Of a DNA stretch of 43,840 nucleotides, positions 1 to 7,950 are shown piece after piece; position 1 is the first letter of the stretch, and each line of letters begins with the position of its first letter. The translations under genes were made by a program, and so were the position numbers. This DNA comes from Paludisphaera soli (GTDB lineage: Bacteria > Planctomycetota > Planctomycetia > Isosphaerales > Isosphaeraceae). Where the stretch lies: the NCBI RefSeq assembly GCF_011064595.1, contig NZ_JAALJI010000039.1:1-43840 (forward strand), written 5' to 3'. Under the pieces are notes generated by a model. The model worked only from the letters and a program-made list of their open reading frames with translations. It was not told the DNA's origin and did not search any database.

Positions 1-445
1 GGTCGACCTCCACGCCGGTCGGCCATTCGTAGGGCCGGCGATCCGCCGCGTTCGGGACGATCGGGGCCGAGATCACGACCCCGGCGGCGTCTGCGACGAT
101 GGAGTCGTCGGCGGTCGCGGTCGCTTTTCGGATGGTCGTGGGAATGTTCCGCGTCGGCCTGTCGTACCGGCCCGCGCGGTCGATCTCGCCGCGGGCGAGG
201 CATGAGGGCCTACGGCGGGTCGAGAGGTCAGGCGGGGCATCAGGTTCTCCTGCGTATGTCGCCTCGCTCGTGGAATCCGGGTTTCCGCATGGTCGGAATC
301 GGGGCCGGCGCGGAGGATTCTCGAAATCCCGAAGGTCTCTGCCGGGTTTCGATGGCCGGCGGATGGCCGGCGCCGCGGCGACTGGGGGGGGCCTTCCGAG
401 CAGATCGAAGAGGTCCGCCCCTTGGACTCGTAGAGAAGCTGCCAC
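1..445 (-). CDS. Partial hypothetical protein running off the left edge; 5' end unresolved
   Basis: One minus-strand frame is open from a GTG near 445 to the window edge. Its last 60 or so codons look strongly coding: they read like ordinary protein (for example VVISAPIVPNAADRRPYEWP), with G or C at most third positions. The middle part is proline/arginine-rich and less convincing. Just upstream, in another minus frame (528 to about 435), the stretch GDFIREAIYAASSERWQLL also looks coding. A single frameshift near the AAGGGG at 430-436 would join the two, so this may be one gene with a frameshift or the remains of one. I do not recognise the family. It is transcribed in the same direction as the HTH gene at 525-794. 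Confidence 0.35.
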   Translation of the reverse strand, partial: MAASLRVQGADLFDLLGRPPPVAAAPAIRRPSKPGRDLRDFENPPRRPRFRPCGNPDSTSEATYAGEPDAPPDLSTRRRPSCLARGEIDRAGRYDRPTRNIPTTIRKATATADDSIVADAAGVVISAPIVPNAADRRPYEWPTGVEVD

Positions 446-524
446 CTCTCGGAGGAAGCTGCGTAGATGGCCTCGCGGATAAAGTCGCCGAGGCATGTCG
501 CTCGGGTCGCGCCGACGCTCCTCC

Positions 525-794
525 TCATTCCTCGTACGCTCCCTGGACGGCCTGGCGCCAGCGTCGTTCCACCTCCAACTCGACCAGCCGACGGGAATAC
601 TTGCGGCGGCCGCAGTTGGGGACGCCGTGCTCGAAGCGGCGCAGCCGGCCCGCCTTGGCTTGCAACGACGCGGTCCTCTCAAACACGCCGAATAGGGCCG
701 CGATCTGGCGCTGGCAGATCGCGTCGGTCCGGAGATCGGGCGTAGATCGGGGCTCGGTCGCAGGTCCCATTTCGTTCGGCTCCATGAAGTTCAA
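525..794 (-). CDS. Small excisionase/MerR-like HTH DNA-binding protein
   Basis: The product is about 86-89 residues. The start is uncertain: a TTG at 794 or an ATG at 786, neither with a clear ribosome binding site. The centre (RQIAALFGVFERT, then AKAGRLRRF and GVPNCGRRKYSR) matches the helix-turn-helix plus wing layout of the HTH_17/excisionase family, which binds DNA in phage and plasmid control circuits. It is divergent from the repressor-like gene at 896 across a 100-base AT-richer gap, the usual layout of a lysogeny or excision switch. Its stop overlaps an ATG at 528 by ATGA, so it may be coupled to the following minus-strand reading frame. The DNA-binding role is inferred from the motif only. 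Confidence 0.5.
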   Translation of the reverse strand: MNFMEPNEMGPATEPRSTPDLRTDAICQRQIAALFGVFERTASLQAKAGRLRRFEHGVPNCGRRKYSRRLVELEVERRWRQAVQGAYEE

Positions 795-895
795 GGAATC
801 ACTTGCTCTGTCCCACTGCCGACATTAGACTTTGTAAATTACCAGGGTGATAAGCCTATGACAACTGATAAAAAACTCGCAGCGTCGAGGAACCC
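795..895. promoter_or_regulatory. Divergent promoter/operator gap between HTH gene and repressor
   Basis: This 101-base gap is clearly richer in A and T than its surroundings. TGATAA occurs twice in direct orientation (848-853 and 866-871, 18 bases apart), close to two helical turns, which suggests binding sites on one face of the DNA. A GAGG ribosome binding sequence lies at 887-890 just before the ATG at 896. I cannot assign -35 and -10 boxes with confidence. Confidence 0.4.
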
Positions 896-1819
896 ATGCC
901 CCGCAAGACGACGTACGGCTCGCTGGACCCCGAGACGCAGCTCGGGCGGATCGCAATCCTCCTCCGCGACGTCTGGGGCGGCAACCAGCGCCGCATGGCC
1001 GAGGACGTGGGCGTGACGCAGCCGGCGATCTCCCAGGTGGTCCGCGGCGACAAGCCCCCCGGACGCCGGTTCCTCGAACTGGTCGCCGCCGACCCCAAGG
1101 TGAACGCCGACTGGCTGCTCCGGGGCGTCGGCGAGCCGACGCCCGCCCCGGCCCCGGACGTCGCGAGCGGCGACTGGATGGCCCCCATGGCCGTGTGCAT
1201 CCTCCCCGGCCACCCGCGCCGGCACGCGGCCCTTCTCAGCGGGGCCCGCTTCCCGTTGGCCCGTTTCCACGGCAGCGAGTCGCGGTACCTGCTGACCGTC
1301 CAGCCGGGCGACCCGGTCGTCCGGGTCGAGGGCGAACGCATCGCGCCGGGCGATCATCTCCTGATGGAGACGGATCGTGACCTCTGGCTGGGGAACCGCA
1401 TGGTGCTGGTCGGCAGGTTGGTCGCCCTGCGGCTCGCCGGAGGACGCGGCCTCGACTTTGTCCTGGCAAAGGCGGTCTTGGATCCCACGACCCGTGAAAT
1501 CTCATTCGACTGCTTCGGCGCCGACGTCCCGTCGGCGACCGGGGCGCGGGAACTGGCGGGACGAGGCGAAGGAGAGGACCGGCCAGGCTCGGTCGCCGGC
1601 ACCGACCATGGGGCGACGCGGCCGACACGCGTCCGGCCGGGCCGCGGCGTCACGCTTAGAGGACCCTCGAAGCGTACGGCTGCCGCCTCGGCCCCGATGC
1701 AGCCCGTCCATCAGCCCTCTCAGGCCGATCCGGATTCACCCACGGAGGGGGAGGGCGTCAGGGCCCGCCCCGGCATCGACGACGTCGTCGCTTACTGCAT
1801 CCTGCTGATCCGCATGTGA
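896..1819 (+). CDS. Phage-type transcriptional repressor, N-terminal HTH with S24-like C-terminal domain
   Basis: The protein has 307 residues. Residues 20-75 form a lambda-repressor-like HTH (QRRMAEDVGVTQPAISQVVR) followed by the phage-typical NADWLLRGVGEP segment. Residues about 120-205 resemble the beta-rich S24/LexA C-terminal domain: GD at the position of the GDSM motif, then GERIAPGDHLLME. The Ser of GDSM is replaced (GDP is seen) and no clear catalytic Lys is visible, so it probably dimerises without self-cleavage. The last 100 residues are low-complexity and may be disordered or shifted. The start is set by GAGG six bases upstream. The likely role is to repress itself and the divergent HTH gene; it heads a block of replication-type genes on the same strand. 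Confidence 0.7.
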   Translation: MPRKTTYGSLDPETQLGRIAILLRDVWGGNQRRMAEDVGVTQPAISQVVRGDKPPGRRFLELVAADPKVNADWLLRGVGEPTPAPAPDVASGDWMAPMAVCILPGHPRRHAALLSGARFPLARFHGSESRYLLTVQPGDPVVRVEGERIAPGDHLLMETDRDLWLGNRMVLVGRLVALRLAGGRGLDFVLAKAVLDPTTREISFDCFGADVPSATGARELAGRGEGEDRPGSVAGTDHGATRPTRVRPGRGVTLRGPSKRTAAASAPMQPVHQPSQADPDSPTEGEGVRARPGIDDVVAYCILLIRM

Positions 1820-1891
1820 GAGGGGATCGGCCGCCCGGCGGAGGCCCCACGTCGCACGCGAGAGATCGACACTCATTTTGGAGATGCGCCC

Positions 1892-3253
1892 ATGAAGCAA
1901 TGTACGGAGACCGGGACGGAGCTGGAGCCCCATACCCTCGCCGAGCTCTTTCCCCCGCTCGAAGGCGAGGAGTTCGAGGCCCTCGCGGCCGACATCCGGG
2001 CCAACGGGCTCCTGGAGCCGATCACGACCTATCAGGGCAAGATCCTGGACGGCCGCAACCGCGCCCGCGCCTGCGCCGCGGCCGGCGTGGCCCTCAAGAC
2101 TCGTGAATTCGCGGGCCCGGGGTCGCCGGTCGAGTACGTCTTCTCCAGGAACATCCTCCGGCGCCACCTGAACGAATCCCAGCGGGCCATGTCCGGCGCT
2201 CGCCTCAAGGAGGAGTTCGCGAAGGAGGCCAAGCTCAACATGAGCCGGGGCGGGAAAGGGTTGGCAGATCTGCCCACCCGTCACAGCCGCGACCAGGCGG
2301 CCGAGGCCGTGAACGTCTCGCCGCGGCTGGTGGGGTCGGCCGAGAAGGTGTTGCAGCACGGGGTCCCCGAGTTGATCGATGCGGTGACGAAGGGCAAAGT
2401 CGCGGTCACGCCCGCCGCCGAGATCGCCAAGCTCACGCCTGCGGCGCAGTCCGAGGTCGTGTCGCAAGGCCCCTCGGCCGTCAAGAAGGCGGCCGCGAAC
2501 GGTCGGGCCGAGAAGGCCAAGAGGGCCGCCAAGGGATCGGCCTCGCCGGCGGGCGGCCCTGTCCTCTCCGGGACGGACGCGGTCGGAGACGAAGAGCCCG
2601 ACGAACTCTGGCTGCAGGGCTTCTCGATCCGGTCGAAGTTGAGCGGCGGTAACAAGGAGAAGTTCGATCGCGAGGCGACGTACTGGCGTCGTCTCAAGGC
2701 CCTGGACGACCGGATCCGCGCGGCGGACCCCGGCTTCGTGGCCGAAGCCTGCGACCGACTTCGCGAACACGGGTCGGGGCCCTTGCTCGCGGACGCCTTC
2801 CTGTTCGTCCGGCGCCCCGCGGATTGGCGGCTCTGCGAGGACTGCCGGGGCTCCGGCGTCAACAACGAGGGCCGGACGTGCTGGTTCTGCAGCGGCGATG
2901 GGTTCCGGAACCTGCGGCACTTCGATCCCTTCGATGAGATCGAAGATTCGCAGCCCGGCGTCGACGAAGGGGCCGCCGAAGCGTGCCGAGGGATCGAGGC
3001 GGGAGAGGCCCCGCGCGACGCCGAGGAGCCTGCCGGTCCCCGGAAGGGTCGGCCCGCCAAGGGGTCGAGCATTCCCCCGGCGAGCAAGCCCGCCAAAAAC
3101 GCCGCGACGACCCCCGGGTCGGACCGACGCGGGAGGGCGGGGCGCGACGAACCGGCGGGGGCGCCCAAGGCCCTCAAGTCGCGGAGGAAGCAAGCCGTCG
3201 ATGCGGAGACTCAGGCGCCTCGGCGTCCGTCCCGACGTCGGGGCTCCCTTTGA
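1892..3253 (+). CDS. ParB/Srx-like DNA-binding protein with a C-terminal CxxC zinc knuckle
   Basis: The protein has 453 residues, with GGAG at 1878-1881 before the start. Residues about 20-90 form a ParB/sulfiredoxin-type domain: ADIRANGLLEPIT, then ILDGRNRARAC, the conserved nucleotide-binding loop. Residues 90-170 contain an HTH-like segment (SRDQAAEAVNVSPRLVGSAE) as in ParB and phage or plasmid partition proteins. Residues 315-333 hold two CxxC pairs (C315/C318 and C330/C333) in a DnaJ-like CEDCRGSG...CWFCSGDG context, probably a zinc site; this is unusual for ParB. The tail (350-453) is basic and low-complexity. ParB-like proteins act in plasmid partition or as element-encoded regulators. 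No ParA partner is visible, so regulation or a DNA replication accessory role is as likely as segregation. Confidence 0.75.
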   Translation: MKQCTETGTELEPHTLAELFPPLEGEEFEALAADIRANGLLEPITTYQGKILDGRNRARACAAAGVALKTREFAGPGSPVEYVFSRNILRRHLNESQRAMSGARLKEEFAKEAKLNMSRGGKGLADLPTRHSRDQAAEAVNVSPRLVGSAEKVLQHGVPELIDAVTKGKVAVTPAAEIAKLTPAAQSEVVSQGPSAVKKAAANGRAEKAKRAAKGSASPAGGPVLSGTDAVGDEEPDELWLQGFSIRSKLSGGNKEKFDREATYWRRLKALDDRIRAADPGFVAEACDRLREHGSGPLLADAFLFVRRPADWRLCEDCRGSGVNNEGRTCWFCSGDGFRNLRHFDPFDEIEDSQPGVDEGAAEACRGIEAGEAPRDAEEPAGPRKGRPAKGSSIPPASKPAKNAATTPGSDRRGRAGRDEPAGAPKALKSRRKQAVDAETQAPRRPSRRRGSL

Positions 3254-3324
3254 CAGCGAGTACGACACCCATTCCCGGCCGGCGACGTCGAACGCGTCGC
3301 CGGTCTCACGAGGAGCACCATGCG

Positions 3325-3798
3325 ATGCGACGAGAAGTCGACCGACGCGGGGCGTTCTACGACGAAAGGCTCGGCGGCGGCGCCGACATGATCGACCGGC
3401 TGATGCAGCGGGACACACCCCCGCCCGCGTGGCCGCGTCACTGGGAGGAGCGGGCGGCGGAGGTCGTCCTGGACCCCGAAGGCCTGGGGGCATCCTTCCT
3501 CGGCGACCTCGCGGCCGCCGGGTCGGGGACGGCCTGGGACCTCCGGGCCCTGGTCACGCGGGCCGAGCGTCTCGCGGCGGGCGGCCACAGCGCGGCGACG
3601 ATCGGGACTCGCCCCAGGGATCGCGCAAGGCGACCGAGCGCACGAATCGGGACGCGGGCCGCCGCGCGCGCCCGCGTCGAAGGGCTGTCCGACGCAGGCT
3701 GCGATGGGGGCCCGCCGGCGTTCCAGGCTTCCGACCCCATGCCTCGCGTCGAAACCGCCGGCTCGATCCCGGCCGCGTCCTCGGAGGGCCCGCGATGA
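3325..3798 (+). CDS. Hypothetical protein of the replication block
   Basis: The protein has 157 residues. The frame is open well upstream, but AGGAG at 3311-3315 favours the ATG at 3325. The first 90 residues look like ordinary protein (FYDERLGGGADMIDRLMQRD, then a helical segment ending LVTRAERLAAGGHSAATI). The C-terminal half is arginine/alanine-rich and disordered. The stop overlaps the next start as ATGA at 3795-3798, so it is translationally coupled to the primase-like gene. I do not recognise the family. Its position between ParB-like and primase-like genes suggests a replication accessory role, but that is inference. Confidence 0.5.
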   Translation: MRREVDRRGAFYDERLGGGADMIDRLMQRDTPPPAWPRHWEERAAEVVLDPEGLGASFLGDLAAAGSGTAWDLRALVTRAERLAAGGHSAATIGTRPRDRARRPSARIGTRAAARARVEGLSDAGCDGGPPAFQASDPMPRVETAGSIPAASSEGPR

Positions 3799-4952
3799 GC
3801 CTGGCCCGCAAGCTCGCCGGGTTCGACCCCCGAAACCGGCCCGATCCCGCAGCACGTCCGAAGCCTCGGCCCCGCGCCGAGCTCGGGCGACTGAAGCCGC
3901 TCGACCGTGTGCTCGCCCAGCTCGACGCGCTCGAGTTGCAGCACCAGCGGACCTATTCCGGCTATGCCGCCCGATGCCCCAGCCACCTCGGCGACGTCGG
4001 CCGCCTGAACTTCGAGGTCGTCGAGCTGGACCGAGAGAGACACTCCCGCGACGGCCGCATCATGCCGGTCGGGTCGGTGCTGCTATACTGCCAGGCGTAC
4101 GGCGACATCGCCGGCGCCCGAGGCTGTTCGCAGCCCAGGGTCATCAAGGCCCTCGGCCTGCTGCCGTGCGACCTGTTCCCCGGGGATGCGGGCGAGGAAC
4201 GGGCCGACCTCCGCGCCGGCTCCCGCTATCGCCTTCCGGCCCACGGCGCCTACCGCCCGCCTCTCGACGAGGATGCGATCGAGCGCTGGGAGGAGCTGGC
4301 CGCTCGCTTCGAGGCCGCCCTCAGGGGTCGCCACGCGGGGCGTCTGGGGCAGTTGGCCGACCAGCTGGGCGTCCCGGAGTCGGCCCTGGCGCGCTTCCAC
4401 GTCGGCTGGCGCAGGCCCGACCTCCGGCAGGTCGACGGCAAAGTGGTCGAGGGCCAGTGCTGGACCATCCCCGAGCGCGACGGCGACGGCCGGATCACGG
4501 CGATCAACCGCCGCTACGAGGACGGGGGCAAGCGGATCATGGCCGGCGGCCGCCGGGGCCTGTACGTCCCGGCCGGCTGGCGCGAGCATCCGGGCCCCGT
4601 CCACTGCCCCGAGGGCTTCAGCGACGCGGCCGCGCTGGTCGCCGCCGGCGCCTGCGCGATCGGCCGCCCCTCGGCCTCCGGCGGCGTCGCCGAGCTGGCC
4701 GAGTTGCTGGCCGGGGACCCGCGGCCGATCGTCGTCTTGGGCGAGAACGACGCCAAGCCGATGCGTCGCGACGGCGGGCTCGTGCTGGAGCACGGCGCTC
4801 CTGCGGTGCGGCGCCCCGGCTACGACGGGGCGGTCGCGGCCTGTCGCAGGCTCCGCGCCCTGATGGGCCGCGACGACGTCACGGTCAGCATGCCGCCGGC
4901 GGGCTTCAAGGACGTCCGCGAACTCCTGACCCGGAAGGGGGCGCCGTCATGA
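3795..4952 (+). CDS. Primase-like protein with degenerate CHC2-type N-terminus and TOPRIM domain
   Basis: The protein has 385 residues and starts in an ATGA overlap with the preceding gene. Residues 50-120 follow the phage primase pattern RCPSH ... LLYCQAYGDI ... ALGLLPCDLFP, in which a CHC2 zinc site normally binds template; here several ligands look lost. Residues about 265-330 are TOPRIM-like: E273 in PEGFSDAAALVAAGA and the ND of VVLGENDAK (N318, D319) in place of the usual DxD, giving the acidic metal site of primases and topoisomerases. The middle (LGVPESALARFHVGW, then a beta-rich WTIPERDGDGRITAINRRY) matches the linker domain of phage and plasmid primases. It probably lays RNA primers for element replication with the downstream helicase. 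The family call is good; activity is uncertain because of the weakened zinc site. Confidence 0.7.
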   Translation: MSLARKLAGFDPRNRPDPAARPKPRPRAELGRLKPLDRVLAQLDALELQHQRTYSGYAARCPSHLGDVGRLNFEVVELDRERHSRDGRIMPVGSVLLYCQAYGDIAGARGCSQPRVIKALGLLPCDLFPGDAGEERADLRAGSRYRLPAHGAYRPPLDEDAIERWEELAARFEAALRGRHAGRLGQLADQLGVPESALARFHVGWRRPDLRQVDGKVVEGQCWTIPERDGDGRITAINRRYEDGGKRIMAGGRRGLYVPAGWREHPGPVHCPEGFSDAAALVAAGACAIGRPSASGGVAELAELLAGDPRPIVVLGENDAKPMRRDGGLVLEHGAPAVRRPGYDGAVAACRRLRALMGRDDVTVSMPPAGFKDVRELLTRKGAPS

Positions 4953-6541
4953 GCATCGACGTAGGCGTCGCCGCGGCCCCCGACGAATTGCTGGAGCGGT
5001 TGGTCCCCGTGCCCGAGGGCGAGCTGGAGGCCGGACGCCCGGAGATCGTCTGCGTCGACCGGGCGCTCGACGCGATCACCGACGACGCCCTGGCGGCCGT
5101 CGAGCTGTCGAACGACCCTCCCACGCTTTTCCAGCGGGGCACGACCTTGGTGCGAGTCCGGGCCGCGGGGGCGGGCGGGACGCCCCTCATCGAGCCGATG
5201 GGGCCTGACGCCCTCCGAGGCCACCTGGCGCGGATCGCCACGTGGCGGGGGGCGCGGTACGGCCGGGCCGGGGGGGCCCTCGCCCACGTCCCCCCGCCGC
5301 TGGAGACCGTCCGCGACCTGCTGGCCCTGCCGGGCTGGCCGCAAGCGGCGATCCCGCCGCTGGAGGGGGTCGTGGAGTGCCCGACCTTCGCGCGCGACGG
5401 GACGCTGGTCGCCACCCCGGGCTACCACCCCGCCGCCGCCGTCGTCTATCGCCCCGCCCCGGGCCTGATCGTGCCCGAGGTGCCGGAGCAGCCGAGCCCC
5501 GAGTCGGTGCAGGGTGCCCTGCAGCTTCTGCTCGGCGATCTGATGGGCGACTTCCCCTTCAAGGACGAAGCCAGCCGCACCAACGCCCTGGCCCTGCTCC
5601 TGCTGCCGTTCGTCCGGTCCTTGATCGACGGCCCCACACCGCTGCACCTGATCGACGCCGCCAAGCCCGGCACCGGCAAGGGGCTGCTGGTCGACGCCGT
5701 CCACGTCGTGGCGGCCGGGCGTTGCGCCGAGCCGATGCCCGAGGCCGACGACGACGCCGAGTGGCGCAAGCGCGTCTTCGCCGCCCTGCTGGGCGACCCG
5801 AAGTTCCTGTTCATCGACAACGTCAACACCTACGTCGACTCGGGGGCGTTGGCCTCGGCGCTCACGGCCCGGACGATGAAGGATCGGATGATGGGCGCGT
5901 CCCGGACGGCGGAGGTCCCCGTCCGTTGCGTCTGGGTGGCGGCCGGCAACAACGTCCGGATGAGCGAGGAGTTAGCCCGTCGCACGCCGCTGATCCGCAT
6001 GGTGGCCCCCGTCGAGGAGCCCTGGACGCGGCCGCCCTCCGACTTCCAACATCCGGACCTGATCGCGTGGGCCGCGGCCCATCGCGGGCCGCTGATCGGT
6101 GCCGCCTTGACGCTCTGTCGGGCGTGGATGGCGGCCGGCCGGCCCGACGGGTCGGTCGCCGTCGGCAGCTACGAGCCGTGGGCGCGGGTCATGGGGGGGA
6201 TCATGGGGTCTATCGGCCGCCCCGATTTCATGGCCAACGCCGCCGAGATGACGGCGCACGCCAGCGACGACGCGACGAAATGGAGGGCATTCGTAGAGCG
6301 TTGGTGGGCCGTGTTCGGGGGCGATGTCGTCGGCGCTCCGGTGCTGTTCCCCCTGATCGAGGCCGAGGGCTTCCAGGAGGGGGTCCTGGGCGACGGCAAC
6401 GAGCTGAGTCGGAGGTCGAAGCTGGGGAGGGCCCTGTCCCGGCGACGTGACGCCTCGTTCGGGGGCCTAAGGGTCCTCGCGGCGGGCACGGCCGGCAACG
6501 GGGGGGCCCTCTACCGGTTGGAGCCTCTGGCCGTCGGTTAG
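4949..6541 (+). CDS. P-loop helicase/ATPase of phage or plasmid replication type
   Basis: The protein has 530 residues, starting in an ATGA overlap with the primase-like gene. Residues 1-200 are an N-terminal domain of unknown fold. From about 230 there is a Walker A motif (AAKPGTGKG, K244), then Walker B (FLFIDN, D290) and a sensor-like segment CVWVAAGNNVRMSEELARRT, typical of DUF927/SF3-like helicases fused to or paired with primases in mobile elements. The C-terminal 100 residues (LSRRSKLGRALSRRRDASFGG) resemble a winged-helix DNA-binding end. With the primase-like gene it would form a two-protein replisome start. It is the last gene of the four-gene plus-strand block; a possible origin region follows at 6672. 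Confidence 0.75.
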   Translation: MSIDVGVAAAPDELLERLVPVPEGELEAGRPEIVCVDRALDAITDDALAAVELSNDPPTLFQRGTTLVRVRAAGAGGTPLIEPMGPDALRGHLARIATWRGARYGRAGGALAHVPPPLETVRDLLALPGWPQAAIPPLEGVVECPTFARDGTLVATPGYHPAAAVVYRPAPGLIVPEVPEQPSPESVQGALQLLLGDLMGDFPFKDEASRTNALALLLLPFVRSLIDGPTPLHLIDAAKPGTGKGLLVDAVHVVAAGRCAEPMPEADDDAEWRKRVFAALLGDPKFLFIDNVNTYVDSGALASALTARTMKDRMMGASRTAEVPVRCVWVAAGNNVRMSEELARRTPLIRMVAPVEEPWTRPPSDFQHPDLIAWAAAHRGPLIGAALTLCRAWMAAGRPDGSVAVGSYEPWARVMGGIMGSIGRPDFMANAAEMTAHASDDATKWRAFVERWWAVFGGDVVGAPVLFPLIEAEGFQEGVLGDGNELSRRSKLGRALSRRRDASFGGLRVLAAGTAGNGGALYRLEPLAVG

Positions 6542-6671
6542 GGGGTGATTCGGGTGCGAAGGGCGGCCAGCCGAGATCCGACGCCTCGCCGGCCGGCCCC
6601 CGTGATCCGGGACGCCGGGACGGTGTGGGGCGGCGGACGACCTTCCGAGGTGCGGCATGAGGTGCGCCGCC

Positions 6672-6824
6672 AAACCTAGGAGAGCTAAACTTTTGCCGTT
6701 CCAAGATTTAGATTGGACGCCTAGGTTGCATAGGTTTAGGGTCCGAGGGCTCTCCTGCTAGATCAATAGGGGAGCGATCCGCTTAGTATGTGCGAAAGTC
6801 GAGGGATACCTATGAAACCTATGC
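6672..6824. repeat. Cluster of ACCTA-core direct and inverted repeats; candidate origin or recombination site
   Basis: Five copies of an ACCTA-centred element occur in 153 bases. They are AAACCTAGG (6672-6680), its inverse CCTAGGTT (6720-6727), GCATAGGTTT (6728-6737), ATACCTATG (6806-6814) and AAACCTATGC (6815-6824). The third and fifth are perfect 10-base inverses; the last two are direct repeats at a 9-base step. AGGAGAGC (6679-6686) is also inverted at 6749-6756. An A/T-only run with TATTTAAATAA follows at 6829-6840. Iterons next to an AT-rich patch directly after primase and helicase genes fit a replication origin. A site for an integrase or regulator is the alternative. Confidence 0.5.
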
Positions 6825-7949
6825 TTGTATATTTAAATAATTGACATGTAGTTGTTTGCGAAGCACAAGTTCTCGACTGAAAGTCTGTCGAAACCTGCAA
6901 ACCAATTCGAGCGCGCCGCCGTCGCCAGACGGTTCCGACGCGCCATGCGGACAGTCGGTCGCAACCGGACGATCTCCTTCCGGAGACCGTGCTTTTCCAT
7001 CTCGCTCGGCATACATTGTCGTCGGCAGTCGCCGCGATCCGGCTCGACGTCGGTCGTCGAAGCGGGGAATGGCGTCGGCCTAGATGCCGGGCCCCGGGCG
7101 ATGCGGACGCATCGGCTCGACCATCCGACCGATTCCACCCCCATGTCGCGCCAATCGCGACCGGGCGCCTCCAACCTACGATCTTGCAACGATCATCGAT
7201 CGCAGCATGCGTTCGATGATCCACCCTCCCGAGCGGCTGGGGGCCAAGGGTCGTCTGGGGGGGGGCGATGATGCACGGGTCGATCCAAAAGGCCCTTTCG
7301 ACTTCGTCCCGCCTAGGGGATGCCGGCGTGTACCGGCGGGTCCCGGGACCCGAAAGTCCCTAAATCGCCGACGCGGGATTTGCAAGCCCGATCAACCCGG
7401 CCAAAACCTCGATTCGACGTCCACCGGCGATGCGAGCGAGGGGACGTCCTTACCGCCGGGACCCGCGCGGCGTGATCCGTCCGCCCTCTTACCGGCCCCT
7501 CTCTCCCTCTCCACCTCGGCCTTGGCGGCCGTCCGTCTGCCGCCTCGCCGCCGACCCTTTCCGCCGACCGCGTCGTCGAGGATCACCCCGAACCGATCGG
7601 GGAGGCGGGGGCCTTCGGTCGGCGACGCGGGCCGAGCCGGCGTCGCCGACCAAGCGGTGAACCCGCGCCACGATTTCCTGAAGCTCACGGCGGCCTGAAA
7701 CCCGCCATGGGCGCGGCCGAGGGGTACGCCACCGATGTGAGCGGGTTTTGATTAACGTTGATCGATCGATCGGGTCGTTTGAAACTGGCCCGGCGACACG
7801 GCGCCGGCGCGATTCGACGCCGGGCCGGGGCGGGACCGGCGGATGCGGCGACCGACGCGGCGCGTTGGCATGGGCCGGCGTCTGTGGGACCATGGGATGC
7901 GAGCCGCCGCACTCGATCCGGGCGGCGGCCCCACGACGGGAGAGGCCCC
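6825..7949. other. Long stretch without a convincing gene
   Basis: About 1.1 kb with frames open only because of high GC; translations are arginine/proline-rich and show no motif. The first 20 bases are AT-rich. Two minus-strand pieces between 7560 and 7700 (ELQEIVARVHRLVGDAG in one frame and DRFGVILDDAVGGKG in another) look weakly coding and could be remnants of a frameshifted gene. The only other structure I see is the ACGT-centred motif at 7750. Confidence 0.4.
7750..7764 (+). promoter_or_regulatory. ACGT-centred near-palindrome, copy A
   Basis: GATTAACGTTGATCG, a near-palindrome around AACGTT, about 185 bases upstream of the gene at 7951. It resembles the motifs at 12813, 20562 and 32206 with the two half-sites exchanged. 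The adjacent sequence repeats ATCG. Function unknown; a regulator site is the simplest guess. Confidence 0.35.
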
Positions 7950-7950
7950 C

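Noticed and set aside
3795-3870. tRNA-like sequence (GGTTCGACCCC near 3818)
   Set aside because: Only a T-arm-like match; no cloverleaf can be drawn and the stretch is coding.
3704-4948. Upstream extension of the helicase frame over the primase gene
   Set aside because: Arginine/proline-rich shadow sequence; the ATGA junction at 4949 is the natural start.
6763-7271. Small genes on either strand after the replication block
   Set aside because: Several frames are open at once, translations look random and no ribosome binding site fits.
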